NCBI GenBank assembly: GCA_030248195.1
Contig: JASAND010006202.1
Coordinates: 1 to 64,000, forward strand
DNA from: Trissonchulus latispiculum
Lineage: Eukaryota; Nematoda; Enoplea; Enoplida; Ironidae
DNA length: 64,000 bases
Direction of reading: 5' to 3'
Both the position numbers and the translations under genes were made by a program. Positions within the stretch are counted from its first letter, which is position 1. The number at the start of each line of letters is the position of its first letter. Shown here one piece after another: positions 18,940-30,250 of this stretch. The notes beneath the pieces are model-generated. The model was not told the DNA's origin. It saw only the letters and a list, made by a program, of their open reading frames with translations, and ran no database searches.

Positions 18940-19331
18940 CAAGAGTATATACATAATATAATAAGAGTCTGCCACTAGGCACACTCTATGTTATCAGAGC
19001 AAAAACTATGCTCTGCGCGATAACGGCTCACCCCCCCCCGTAAATCAGACCCATCACTTCAAAGAATTTTGTACGCTATGTTTGTGTTCTAAAGCTCGCA
19101 GCAGGCACAAAATTCGCGCACGCACTGCTTGTGTTTTCGCGCTTAAGCACACAAACATAGAGCGAGTGAGCGTACCCCCGTTTCGACTAAGGTACTGCTT
19201 TGCCGGGGGGGGGGGGGTCACTAGGGTCTGAATTGCGGGGGGGAGGGTGGGCCGTTAGCGTGCAGAGCATAGTTTTTGCTCTGATAACATAGAGCTTGCC
19301 AAGTGGCATACTCTTATATTATGTACTCTTG
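18940..19331. mobile_element. CAAGAGTA MITE, complete copy B, inside UNK1
   Basis: 392 bases with the same ends, subterminal palindrome, C run, AACATAGAGCGAGTGAGCG core and G run as the copy at 8983. Flanks ATGCTAC (18933-18939) and ATGCTAT (19332-19338) are a 7-bp duplication with one mismatch. Removing the element and one flank rejoins the UNK1 frame at the same residue where copy B (41.57 kb) is continuous, so the insertion is later than the split of the two copies. Confidence 0.9.
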
Positions 19332-19338
19332 ATGCTAT

Positions 19339-20236
19339 CTGTTTGGACGTCCCGTCTTGGTCGCTGATTCGCTACGCGTTTCAGCCTTTGTTATTTAATG
19401 CACCTTACCCTGTGTTCGCAGTTCAGGGGTTGGAGACCACTCGCAAGGTGTTGGCGGGAGTGGGAGTTGATGCCCGAAATTGTATTGTTGATCTGTCAAA
19501 ATACATGAATTGGATGTCTGCTCGTTCAAAAAAGAAAATTTTTAGAAATCCGGAAGAAATGGATAAAGTTGGCCCTCATCTCTGGGGCAATGCGAGTGGT
19601 CCACGTGGTCCGCCTGCGTCGGGGCGGGCGGAGCGGGGTTTTCCGTGGTTTGAAGAAAATGTGTTGCGTTTCCCACCTAAATTGTTTCGTTCTTTTGAAT
19701 CGACTCCAAAATGTTTTTCTCCATTTCCGCAGCGGGACGAAATCAAGTTGGCGGCTGATGGGGCTCGTGATACGATAACAGTGATTCAGGTCACAAATTT
19801 GATTGATCCTCTTGAAATTTAGGATTTCCAGTTTCTTTTGAAGACAAGAGCCTATGCTCAGTATGGGGATCAGAAGAGTATTGATAAATTGTGGGAAAGT
19901 TCCTTGAACCATCAAATTTTGCAAGATTTGACGTGGGAGTATGCGGAAATTGTGGCGTGGCGGGACCCTCCGACCACCCCACGGGGCAAAAATATTCCTA
20001 TCAAATTTACGTTTGTTGCCGATGCGCAAACTCATCGCCCTGATGCGCTCCCGTCTATTGAAGTTTTGACCAAGCAAATTTTTGTTGAGGCTACTCAGCG
20101 AGTGGACCCGCCTCTGCGTGTGGCCACCACCGGCGAACCTCGTTTTCCTCCTGCGCCTCGGAGACCGGCCCTAGAGGCGGATCACCTACTGGAAGCGTCT
20201 GTGGAGGGTCAGGCGGAGGCTCGCAAAACTCCATGA
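19339..20236 (+). pseudogene. Unknown conserved region UNK1, C-terminal part (copy A)
   Basis: Begins LDVPSWSLIRYAFQPLLFN-like, matching copy B (LDVPSWSLIRNALQPLLFN). Further matched segments are LETTRKVLAGVGVDARNCIV against LDTVRALASTLGIDPRNSIV, PWFEENVLRFP against KWFQENLKYP, and IFVEATQRVDPP against IFTSVAARINPQ. One in-frame TAG at 19820-19822 splits an otherwise single frame that ends at 20236. The C-terminal 50 residues are rich in Pro, Ala and Arg. The - strand frames here are shadows. Function unknown; it looks like a soluble globular region followed by a disordered tail. Confidence 0.6.
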
Positions 20237-21051
20237 CCAGATATGTGGTGGGATTACAGTCAGGATCCAGTGGAGGTGGTGAGACCGGAAGCGGCTTCTC
20301 GCGCAGTCGACGTGGTCGGGGATGTTCCTCAGACTCCTCCAAACTCTCAATCAGACCAACAGTCGGAACCTATGCATCACGCGGTGGCTCAGTCGCAGGC
20401 AGGTTCTCCTGAGCCTGTACAGGTGCGGGTCCGGCGAGATGGCTCAGCCTCTACTACAGGATCCTGCGGAGCCGGCTGTTGCATTTCAAATGGACGTTAG
20501 TTCGGCTATCTTTTCTAGTGGGTCGGTGCCCTTGGTGGTCTCGGAATCGGCCGGTTCGGGGGGTGTGGTTCCTGATGAAAAATCGGGGTGGACCCTGGTT
20601 TGGAGCCGGGAACTACTTCCCCGGTCGCGGCTGGTTTGACGGTTTCACCTGTGGCGTCGCACCTCGAGGGCCCTTCGGCCACGTCGACTCCAGTGGTCCT
20701 GACTTTTGGCTCACCAGCTCCGATTGACTTCATGAGCACGCCTATGGGTTATTATCATCAACCTGATATGCCTCCGCCGACAACAACTCCCCCGCCGAAC
20801 CCTGAGTCTCGGGTGCTGGACCAAGTGGAGTTGTCTCCTCCGAGAGCGCCAGCTGTTGGTTGGGGGCGTGTCTGTGCTGTTGTGCCCACAAGATTCCTTT
20901 CAGTGGGGCTAGGCTTGCTTCTGTTGTCCCTTGTTCCCAGTGCATATGAGGTGGTTTTGTTGATATGTTTAGCGTGGTGGGGGGAAGTGTTTGTAGATTC
21001 GGGTTATGCGTGGGTAGGAGGGAGCCTTGGGGTAAATTTCACTAAATTTTG
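20237..21051 (+). pseudogene. Proline/serine-rich tail of copy A (decayed)
   Basis: All three + frames contain proline-rich stretches; the best is 20588-20850 (SPVASHLEGPSATSTP, MPPPTTTPPPNPES). Copy B also turns proline-rich after UNK1 (39187-38507), though residues cannot be aligned with certainty. The hydrophobic end of the frame (LGLLLLSLVPSAYEVVLLIC) appears after a G-rich stretch and may be noncoding. Frameshifts make the product unclear. Confidence 0.35.
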
Positions 21052-22785
21052 ATAAACTTGTTGCTTTTCTTATTTTTCTTGAACACCGACTTCTTTTTCT
21101 TTGTTCTGCTACCAGCTGTAACTATGTTGTATTTTACTCATTTTTGTTTTCGGGTTGCTAACTGTCTGGTTTGTGTTTCACTTTTCTGTCTTAAAAAGAA
21201 CACGATACTTTTTTCTTCCAAAATTCTTGCCATCTTGTTCGCTGCCATGTTTTGCCAGCATGCCCGATTCGGTGCTGCTTTATACTTTGTGCTTTATTAT
21301 TTGAATCTACCTTTTGAATGGCATTGTTTATAGTCTACTTTGTCCGGTTAGTCTGTATAGTAGTTACAAATCGTTATTTCATTTTCGTCTGAGGTTTGGG
21401 AAAATTTTTGTTCTGATCATAGTTTTGCCTTTGTACATATTTTTCTGGTGCCGCGTTGCGGGTATGTTCGTTGTCTACTTTGTCGTCATTTGTCTTGTAC
21501 TTGTTTTGTACTTTTCTTTCTTTATCGGGGCAGGCTCCGGTAGTGGGCCCGTGTGTGTGTGTTGTGGTGCCTTGTCCCATTGTCAGCCTCTGGAGAGGTG
21601 CTCTAGTGTAATTTTATGGTGTGCTTCAAAATTCTAACACGCGTTTTACCGAACTAGTACCTATGATTCGTTGTTTAACCTAAATTTTATCCTACTAATT
21701 TGCGTACCGCGGCGTGGGCGCGCGGGCCAAAGAGGGGGTAATTTGTGAAATATTCGTTGAATTCTAGAAATTCTTTTGTGAACCTTTGAGAAATGGTCAA
21801 ACTATTTAGAAATTAGCTACTTTTGTAGTTTATAAAGATCGTTTGTGACAAAGTTGAGTATTCAATCTGGGTTGTGTTCTCGGGTGAAGTTGTCGGGCGT
21901 AGTGGGTACCTTATTCATCGAGGCAGCTGAGACTTATAAGTAGTTAATTGCGTTAGTTTTATGATTGTTTTGGCACTGTTTCGTGACTTGATTTTGAACT
22001 TTGTGAATCTATGAGAACTGTCAAATTTGGAACGTGTTTAATCTAAGATTAAAGTATCGTGTTTATTTCCTGGATTTTAATTAGGGTTTTCGAGAGTAGG
22101 CACGAGGAGGATAATAGGCATACACTACCTATTGTGAACCTGCAAATATTTAGTCAAGACCGTTTATTTAGCAATACATACAGGCAACGATATTTTTAAA
22201 CCAGAAAGCAGGCTGTATTTCATTTCTTAAGCGACTGTGGTCTGAAGTCTTTACGACAGGGTGAGCTCGTGTATGAGAACTTTAAGGTGATGCGGTAATC
22301 AAAAGAGGACTACTCTTGAAATTGATTATGTGGGCTAATTATAAAAAGGCAAAAGGGCTGGGTCTCGGGATAATAATGCGGGTACAGCTTCGCCAAACAA
22401 CAGATTCGCAAGCCTTCAAGCTTCGCTGTAGCGATTATTTTATATTAACTTTAATAGACTGATTGTTTCTCTGGATTTATGCCTCTGTGTCAAAAACTTT
22501 GCATACTTTGATAGGCGGACTGCTCAGGACACATTGAGGCACAAGCCTGTTGCCTATGCCATGCCAATGCCAGCATAATGCCAACATGACCAGAAATCTA
22601 AGGGAATCTACGTTTCGGCTCTCCCCATAGAGCTCAGAAGTGCCCGGACACACTGATTTTGGAGGTATAAACTATTACATTCAAACAACAGCATAAAAGT
22701 GGAAACAACCAGCCTGTTAAAAGTGTCCTTAAAAAGCTCTCGCTGCGCATAATTAATTTTCATGTACTCCAATTTTATTTCAGCC
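21052..22785. other. T- and GT-rich stretch without recognisable gene
   Basis: Frames at 21049-21637 are rich in Phe, Leu and Val only because the DNA is T-rich; they have no charged loops or splice context. It could be a 3'UTR of copy A. From 22.3 to 22.78 kb there is AT-rich sequence ending in a good acceptor (TTTTATTTCAG at about 22776-22785). Confidence 0.3.
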
Positions 22786-23650
22786 TGGTTCCGAGTTCTC
22801 GGTCGATGCTACAGCTACTCCTTCAGCTCATGAGACTAGACAACTCGACGGCCTCCAGCTGCCTCCCTCTCCATATGCTCAGAGTCAACCGCTGCCCCCC
22901 ACATAACGTGTTTGCCTCACCGCATTATTGGAATTCGGACCACTACGGACCGCATGGCGTTCCATACAGGTCGTATCCAATTCCTTATCAAAATCAGTCA
23001 TCTGGGCAACCAGCGGATCAACCTCCTGGTCCTAGTTACGGCCCAACCGGTAATTATTACAGCCCGCCAGGGAAATTACTGTCCGCCAGATGCTTACGGC
23101 CGGCCCGGTGTCTCGTACGTCCAACCCTGTGCGTAAGGCCCACTCGGTGCGTATGGTCCACCCAGTGCGTACGGCCCACCCGGTGCGTAAGGCCCACCCG
23201 GTGCGTATGGCCCACCCAGTGCGTACGGCCCACCCGGTGCGTACGGCCCACCCGGTGCTTACGGCCAGCCCGGTGTCTCGTACGTCCTATCCGGTGCGTA
23301 CGGCCCACCCGGTGCGTACGGCACATCCGGTGCGTACGGCCGTCGGCCGCCGGCCTATGCACTGCAGAATACCTACGCTGGGGCTCAGTCTGGTGCTGAA
23401 AACAGTCTCTTTGATAGCCGTCCTCAGTCTAATGCAGACAGCGACAACTCTAGTTTTAAAACGGATAGTGTAAATTCGCCCTTCACCGGAGACATGTCTT
23501 CGCTGGCTGTCTCGGACAACTTTGACTTGGACGTGGCATCGTAGCTCCTTGGAGGTGAAAACGTTTCTCCGGATATAGATTTGTTGGCTATTTCTGCCAA
23601 CGAGGAGGAGGACCACGATGCCCTAGGCGGCACCTGCAGACCTGCAACTC
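22786..23650 (+). pseudogene. Exon with YGPPGA tandem repeats, frames broken
   Basis: After a TTTATTTCAG acceptor the sequence encodes PGSEFSVDATATPSAHETR, a PQ-rich stretch with a stop, then after a shift YWNSDHYGPHGVPYRSYPIP, and after another shift a Tyr/Gly/Pro/Ala repeat (AYGRPGVSYVQP, then about eleven YGPPGA or YGPPSA units, 23130-23340). Two units have TAA where TAT or TAC is expected. An acidic, serine-rich tail follows (SQSNADSDNS-like, DIDLLAISANEEEDHD) with a TAG near 23543. YGPPGA repeats occur in disordered N-termini of annexin- and Lsm/prion-like proteins, so the family cannot be set. The Arg/Cys-rich and His-rich frames across the repeat are shadows. Confidence 0.5.
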
Positions 23651-23995
23651 ATGGGACAATCGAAACAATTTTTTCAGCGGTGTGTGGAATCTGCAGCAGG
23701 GCCACAGGAAGTTGAATCGTCCCAGCAGTCTGTGGAATCTGCCTCATCACAGGGTGAATCTACCAAGCAGTCTGTGGAATCTGCAGCCGAACCACCAGAA
23801 GCTGAATCTACCCAGCGGTCTGTGGAGTCTGCAGCTCCATCACAGGGTGAATCTACCCACCGGTCTGTAGAATCTGCAGCTTTACCAGGGCTGGGCCCCT
23901 GTCCAGGGATAACGATAGTTGACACTGGCAGGTCGCTGGCTGAGCTGAACATACCCACTGTGGCTACACGAATGGAAGATGTGCCGAAAGATGAG
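23651..23995 (+). CDS. VESA tandem-repeat coding segment ending at a splice donor
   Basis: Six imperfect repeats of about 16-18 residues, each containing QSVESA and alternating with PEAES/SQGEST (for example SSQQSVESASSQGESTKQSV), are encoded at 23681-23880. They are followed by ITIVDTGRSLAELNIPTVAT and MEDVPKDE, ending at a strong GATGAG|GTAGGT donor. The repeat frame is intact, unlike the preceding YGPPGA part, but is out of frame with it. The segment is likely a disordered Ser/Glu-rich region of the same gene or its remnant. The AVCGIC and LWNLQ frames over the same DNA are shadows. Confidence 0.4.
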
Positions 23996-24058
23996 GTAGG
24001 TGCTAATCGTTCGTTAGTTTTAATGCTGACTTTAACCACTATAATTCATGTATACGTA

Positions 24059-24059
<1 letters not shown>

Positions 24060-24110
<51 letters not shown>

Positions 24111-24123
24111 ATGTGTGTGTGTT
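24060..24123. repeat. (TA)n(TG)n microsatellite
   Basis: About 36 bases of TA followed by TGTGTGTGTGTATGTGTGTGTG. It lies just after the donor at 23996. Confidence 0.9.
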
Positions 24124-24219
24124 TCTCTCGATGCAATTAGTAAGAATTCACATCCTCCACAAACCATGTTTTGGGCTGGCCCCGAATAATTGTTCTCACT
24201 GACTGGCTTTTCCCTTTTA

Positions 24220-25160
24220 GGCAAAAATTTCTGGGGGGAGTCTGGGGGCGGTCCCCCTCCCGGTCTGAGGAGGGGCACGGATTTCTGGGAGGGAGAAAAT
24301 TTTTTCTAAAAATGTCTAGAACCTATTTTTTGCTGCTGAGCTAACAAATTAACTATTTTTAAAGTCTATTTAAGCTTAAAATGCTAAAAAAGGCTTAAAG
24401 CCACAGAAGGCTCCCCCATCAATGAGGGAGGGATGGGCTTACCAGAAGACTTGTCCACCCGTTTTTATGCTTCCGCACTCACTGTATTAATATTGCTATT
24501 ATTTTTCGGGCTTTCACCCAATCCTTTTAAAGGTTCGTAGCAAATGTCAAATTTTAAGGATTTTTGGCTTAAATTTTTCCGGCTTGGCTGGAAGTTTTTG
24601 GACTTAAACCCGTCTATTTTTATACTATAAACCTCAATTTTTTACCACTTTTCAGCTGGTTATAGCAGTACTGTCATTGACCTACCATCAGTTCCGCGAC
24701 CCCTATGATACGTAGAAAACACAATTTTTACGTATTTTAAAATTTCTAGCCGATTTTATCCCCCTTTTTATATCCTCCTCGTTTGTGCATACTTCTGGGG
24801 GGAAAGCCTGAAGTTCGTGAACGTTTGCAGTACTCCTGAGTTTCTCTAGGTCAAAAACTGTGGGACAGCTCCTCCCACACTTGCGGGGGAAGACCATTGT
24901 TTCTGAAAATAATACTAAAATACTTTTTAAAATAGCTTGTTTATACATATTATATACTGCTGCAACTAAGCTAAAAAGTGCTCAAAAATCAAGTTTAGAC
25001 CTTTAAGATTACGGCAAGGCCATCTTTGAAAATTTTGACCGAAAATTCATAAAATTAGCATTTTCTGGGCACCTTTATAGTAGAGGGGGAAAGCCTAAAA
25101 AGTGTGGGGAAAGGGGTGGAACGGGGAGCGACCCCCACCACCACCCCACTATACTATATA
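24220..25160. repeat. G-rich repeat of the GGGGGGAGTCTGGGGGCGG type
   Basis: Contains TTTCTGGGGGGAGTCTGGGG, CCCCCTCCCGG, and near the right end TAGAGGGGGAAAGCC and ACCCCCACCACCACCCC, with AT-rich sequence of AAAATTTTT/GCTAAAAATG words between. It resembles the bodies of the elements at 14490-14876, 54-58 kb and 61.3 kb. Limits uncertain. Confidence 0.4.
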
Positions 25161-25239
25161 CCCAGTACTCAGAGTCAGAACTGTAGATTATTTTGCAAAT
25201 CTATTATTGTAGTTTGTCATATTTGATCTTTGTTTATAG

Positions 25240-25292
25240 GGAAGCAGCAACCGCTGAGATGGCTGTTGTGTCTGACAAAGGGCTTTTAAGGT
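25240..25292 (+). other. Possible small exon
   Basis: TTTGTTTATAG acceptor, 50 open bases encoding EAATAEMAVVSDKGLL, then AAG|GTATTG. It could belong to the repeat-protein gene upstream, but its phase does not match the donor at 23996. Confidence 0.2.
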
Positions 25293-25559
25293 ATTGTTTC
25301 CAATATGTTGGATAACTTTCGCGAAATTAATCCAAAACGTCTGAAACTTTCAGAACAAACTAATTCGGTGTTCCTGGACACATTAAAAGCAATCCCGGAA
25401 TCTTTGTGTCGAAATGTTTGTGTTGAAAATTTCTGATTTTTGTCGAATAAGTCTCAAACATTTGCTTGAAATTAGCGAAAACCATATTCAATCGAAAGAG
25501 CTCGTTAAACTGCATAACTTAGCAGAAATTTAAGCTTAATTTTAGCTAAATTTAAAAAA

Positions 25560-26130
25560 ACTTAGCAAAAATAAGCTTGATTTCTCGAGTCTAGCTAAGG
25601 TTGTGGCTGAAAAAACCGATTTCTCAAAAACTGCAATCAGATTGTTTTAAACAAGGATTTCTCAGAACTGCCTCAATAAAACTGCAGTTTCACAGAAGCA
25701 TTTTTCGCACTGTTGCCGAGGGTCGTTTTTCTTGGTTTTTGCTGAAACGTTCACAACATTGTGTAATTCTCATTTGAAGTGTCGAAAAATCATGAATTTG
25801 GAAAATTTTCACTTTTTGATAAATTTCTGTGGTTGTAGGTTACTCCTGGCACAACCAAAAAATGACCCTCGGCAAGGCACGTCAGATTGGTCAAGAGTAA
25901 AGTTTGATCAATTTGCACAGATTTCTGAAATCTTTGTTTAAAAATGGTTTATGGTTTCCTCAGTGTAAATCATCCTAGAACGTAGTCACATAAAGTTTGA
26001 CTATATCATTAAAATGTCATCATTTCAAGCTTTAAAATGATGTATCATTTGCTATATAAGTCCTTAAATTGAACAAATAGTGATGTTTTGAAGATGACTG
26101 CGGTAAACATTACCATCATCTTAAAGGGCT
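25560..26130. mobile_element. Fragment related to the TTAA-type elements
   Basis: Shares words with 5460-5600 and 9740-9850 (TTTCTCAAAAACTGC, GAGGGTCGTTTTTCTTGG, GGTTTTTGCTGAAACG) and ends near 26115 with TTACCATCATCTTAAAGG, a degraded right end. Confidence 0.4.
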
Positions 26131-26845
26131 TAATCTCTGGAAAAGATGTAAAAATTGTTTTAGAAGTTGCTGATGTACATTTTGGTTTGTGAACAGTTTT
26201 GTTTTCTTGGTTAGATAAAGTAGGTGGCTGACCACTGTTTCTTGCTAATCAGTAACTCCTGGTCAAAAAATCTCAGAAGCTAGGATATTAATGACATGCC
26301 TCTTGATGTTGTAGTGTTGTACTGCAAAAATGCTTAGCCGTCGGACAGTTTTTCTTAGCTTCTGGTCAGTTTGATCCTCTGTAAGTTTCATTTTCTATCA
26401 ATCAACATTTATCTTGAAATTTTGAGACATCCAAGATTACCAGGTACAAAAAATAGCTGTTCGATCATACTCGCGATAGAAAATACTGGTTTAGCCTCCG
26501 TCCTTTTTGATTTCTACTTCGTATTTTAAGTGATCTGTTTGTCCCATTGTACTTTTATCATAATTACCCTGATGTGCAATTGTGATTGCTGCTTAAGGTG
26601 TTCTTGACTGTGTGCTCAGACACCTGTAATTGGTTGAGTAGTTACAGCTATTAATCGGGCTTATATACCTTGCAGTTGTGAATATTGGTTAGTGAGCAAT
26701 CTACTCTTTGACTAAAATAGTTTGTAGTTTCGTATTGCAATACAGTACGTTGTCAGATCCATTCCTTTATTGTTTATGCATAATCTTAGTGTTTTGCTCA
26801 GGCTGTTGTAAGTACCCTATTAATGGTTGGATTGTAACCAATGCG

Positions 26846-27098
26846 TGCGTCAAAATTCTCGTCGCAGAAAGCTAACCTGAAGTACCCCTACCCCTACACT
26901 GGGTTAGTTTCGGCACGCTAAGCTAACCGGGTGTAGGTAACAGTTGGCCAGTTAGCCTTAGTTTAAGCTATTAAAAGCACTATGCAAGCTAAGGCTAACT
27001 GACCAATTTTCACCTACACCCAGTTATCTTAGCGTGCTGAAACTAACCCAGTGTACGGGCACTTCAGGTTAGCTTTCTGCAGCGAGAATTTTTACGCA
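26846..27098. mobile_element. 253-bp palindromic foldback element
   Basis: Almost the whole sequence is an inverted repeat. It begins TGCGTCAAAATTCTCGTCGC and ends with the complement; inside, AGAAAGCTAACCTGAAGT, AACTGGGTTAGTTTC-like, GCACGCTAAGCTAACCGGGT and GGTGTAGGTAACAGTTGGCC all have matching complements on the right. Noncoding. Confidence 0.75.
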
Positions 27099-27109
27099 TG
27101 CACAAATTT

Positions 27110-29330
27110 GTTTTGCTATAATAGTAGCTGCTTGCTAATTTTTGTTCACCCTGTTATGTTTGTCTAGCCGTGAAAAAAGTGGGGTACCCTATTGAAGTAC
27201 TGAAAAGTCGTAAATGTCTCAAGCACGAGAAATTAAAATTATAACGTCTATATACATCATCTCAAAGGTTGTTTGTGGTCAGCATTTCATCATTGTTCTG
27301 GGTTTTCTTTTTATTGTCTAGCCTACGTATAATGTTGATGTTTTTCCGTAGCCTTCTATTATACATTATTCTCCATGTATTTAGTTCTGCACCGCATGTA
27401 GAATTTTGCTGGAGCCAAGTTCTCATGTTGTAAAGGTATTTATTGTCCCAATAAAAGAATGAACTTAAACTAAACGAAGAGTTGCTAGGTTCTAGAGTGT
27501 GCGCATATCTAACCCGTAGTCTCGCTCCTAAACTCGCTAGTTTCCTGACCAACTACAGCAGGCGCCGGCAGTCCAAATCGGTACCGTGAGTTTACTTTTG
27601 TAACAGAATTATGAATTTGACAAAAGAGAGCAAAACACAAATTTACAGTATAAACAAGGCAAACATTTTCATAATTATTCACTACACCAAAATAAGAAAC
27701 ACTTCACAAAAATGAAAGAAAGGAGAAAAGCCCCGAACCCAAGTTAAGAGGGAACTAAGTCCCCGAACCAAACTTACGGAAAAGGAATTCCCCAACAACG
27801 TAGAGGTGAGCCCAAAAACGCAGCCGTTCTGTGCGAGAACTTTGAGAAGACTGAATTTACGCTGAATTTCAATGGCGGACACAATTTAGCTAAGGAACCG
27901 AGGTTCCTACACAAAAGGACAATTTTTACGTTTATCGTTCATAAGATAACACTACATTTTCTTAATTTTAGATAATTTCAAATAGAAATCAAAGGAAATA
28001 TTAGAAAATAGTTCACAATGTGATGAATATGTGTGGGGGTTTCGGAAACCGGTCTTAGTATTCGTTGTAGCACTTTTCTTTCTTCGCTTTGGAAGTCACA
28101 TAACAAAAAGTGCACGTAATGAAATGTGGATATTATGCAAATTAAGCTATATTATCAAAGTTCCGGCTACGGATGAGACTATACTAGCATCCAGTCCAAA
28201 CTTAGCCTTTCTCCATGCTTACTCATATATATGCAGCTAACATTTTTATCTACAGGGACAATTAAACTGTACTTTTGCGTCTTTCAAATAACTCAATTTT
28301 TTTCGCGAACAACAATCCGGACTTGACATGACAATTGAGCAATAATCTGTATATCAGGCGGTTAGTCTCCTGATCTCGCACCAACAAGACTCTCTTCAAG
28401 TTTCTTCCTGCTGGTAACCGACTGCTTACTGTTTAGCCGACCTATACCTATACCTATACTATACCTATACCGACCTATACTGCATGGCTATCAAGGCAAA
28501 TTCACACATCAACACATTATCTAAGTGAAAACAGGTCCAAAACAATCTCCAAAAAATTGTCACAAATTCCAGCTACACAAACTCAAAATACTATCTTTCA
28601 CTGCGTAGCCGGCACAATACTTTTAGAAAAGTTAAGCTCCCTACCTTCCAACAACCATTTTGCATACAGCTTCTGCTTGTTAGTCTGTGAGTGTGAGCCA
28701 GTCAGCTCTGACTGAATATGCCTGTATGGTCAGCATATTTGAAGGCCGAAATCTCTGGAGTGTTTCCGTTTTTCGATTCAGCTTTTTCTTTAGCTAGCGT
28801 AGCCAGAGGGGGCAATGGGGCATGCGCCCTCCCTGAAATTGGATTGCTTCCCTGGAAACATCTGCCACTAGAATATATTTATGACGCAGACAGCAGCTTT
28901 TCTACTGTGTAAAGCCTGAGAATTAAATGAATTGAAATGAAATCAGGACTTTTCGCGCCGTCGCCGAAACTGAGTAACTCGTGCCGATTTTGAAATGCCA
29001 TTCCAATCTATATTTATTACAAATGTTGCCTGATGTTAGTTTGGTATAATGTAAAATCGGTCTAAAAACCAATTCTTTTTCGGGCACTACCCCGTTTCCT
29101 CTTAGATTTCACAGACTGGTTAATGTGGGCCGACGCGGTTATTTTCTGTTATTTAAACCAAACTACTTTGACTACAGATTTCTATCGTGACTGCTACAGG
29201 AGACAAAAAATGTGTTGGAAAGAACACTGTTGGAATAGCACGAGTTTTCACCACAGTTTTGCAGCCTGAGAAACACAGTTTTCCACGATCATCGCCACGT
29301 GCGGGATTATCTGATTGAACCGCTGATTGC
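27110..29330. other. Stretch without recognisable gene
   Basis: No supported exon, although frames of 60-96 codons exist. A (CCTATA)n array lies at about 28438-28482. The frame at 29153-29356 on the - strand may be a decayed extension of the helicase next to it. Confidence 0.3.
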
Positions 29331-29336
29331 TCCAAG

Positions 29337-30250
29337 TCAGTCGCACTCGCTGCCATTGCACGGAATACTCAGCATTCTCTTGAACCGTCTACATCTATGA
29401 TCAGCACTATTATTTGAAGCAGGCATTCTGGGCAGCGGAGTTGGAGGATTCATCATTTCGTTGTAGTTTCTCAGCAAGTCGTACTCTGCACAACTCGCTG
29501 TCTTGTACCAAACAAGCTTCTTGTCGATTGACAGCAGATAATAAATATTCGTGAGCGGGCAACATCTGGAAATGGCATCATACCCCTTGGCAGACTCAAA
29601 GCAGTTTTGGCCTAAATCAACCATGACAGTCTGTAGACTCAGACCCTGACTTTTGTGCTCCGTTAATATTGTCTACGCTAATGTCACAGGGAACTGGCTC
29701 CGAGTAACGATCACGTTTTTGCTTATGTGGAACGGGACCTGGCTGTGGAATACCTCCACAGATGAATCCAGACCATCAAAACTAATAAGCAAAGCCTCTA
29801 TGCGCTGTTCCCCAGGCATCGCACAGCGCTTAATCCCTTCTAAAACGCCAAACGACTCATTCACCAGTTTCTTTTCCAGGTTGAAGTTCCTCCTCAACAT
29901 TACACGAGTACCAAGTACCATTTTCTTCTAGTCCACCAGTCTCAGATGCCTTTTTTTCTTATGGATCTTCTTATTCCTCTTACGCCTGCCCTTTCTGTCC
30001 GACCACGTTTCTTCCGCAAGGATAGAGAATGGTCGAATCCCCAGCTTATCCAAAATCAGTCTGTCAAAATGAGGGACATCATTATTCTTAGGTAGCAGAC
30101 AACGTGCCCTGTCGTCCACACTGAATAGTTCCAAATAGAAGCCAACCACGTCCTCCACCGAAGTCTCCAACTCCCGCCCTCCAGCGTTGAAATGTCGCCC
30201 TCACTCAAAGGCTCAACTCTGGCTCTTGAGAGTACTTCTGCGATAAACAA
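29337..30250 (-). pseudogene. Pif1/Helitron-like helicase, C-terminal half, broken
   Basis: Read on the - strand from 30250: FIAEVLSRARVEPLSEGDI fits the Pif1 block 'F.E.LNR.R.GE...EDI.LL'. Then CLLPKNNDVPHFDRLILDKL fits the block beginning with the 'PTN..V...N...L' motif. Next VLGTRVMLRRNFNLEKKLVN fits 'L..GA.VMLL.N.D...GLVNG'. EHKSQGLSLQTVMVDLG fits motif 'TIHKSQG.TLD.V.VDLG' and GYDAISRCCPLTNIYYLLSI fits the last helicase motif. There is an in-frame TAG at 29673-29675 and at least one frameshift near 30150. The N-terminal motifs (Walker A and B) are not found. This C-terminus is shared by Pif1 helicases and by Helitron and related transposon helicases. It continues the fossil complex described in the next entries. 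Confidence 0.75.

Noticed and set aside
21049..21637. Frames that look like membrane proteins
   Set aside because: T-rich DNA gives Phe/Leu-rich translations; no charged loops, splice sites or matching copy.
22806..23399. 197-codon frame with RPTRCV repeats and the His-rich opposite frame
   Set aside because: These are alternative frames of the YGPPGA repeat; only the Tyr/Gly/Pro frame fits a protein repeat with codon-level conservation.
24039..24278. Frames reading HTHTHTHIYIYIY
   Set aside because: Microsatellite translation.
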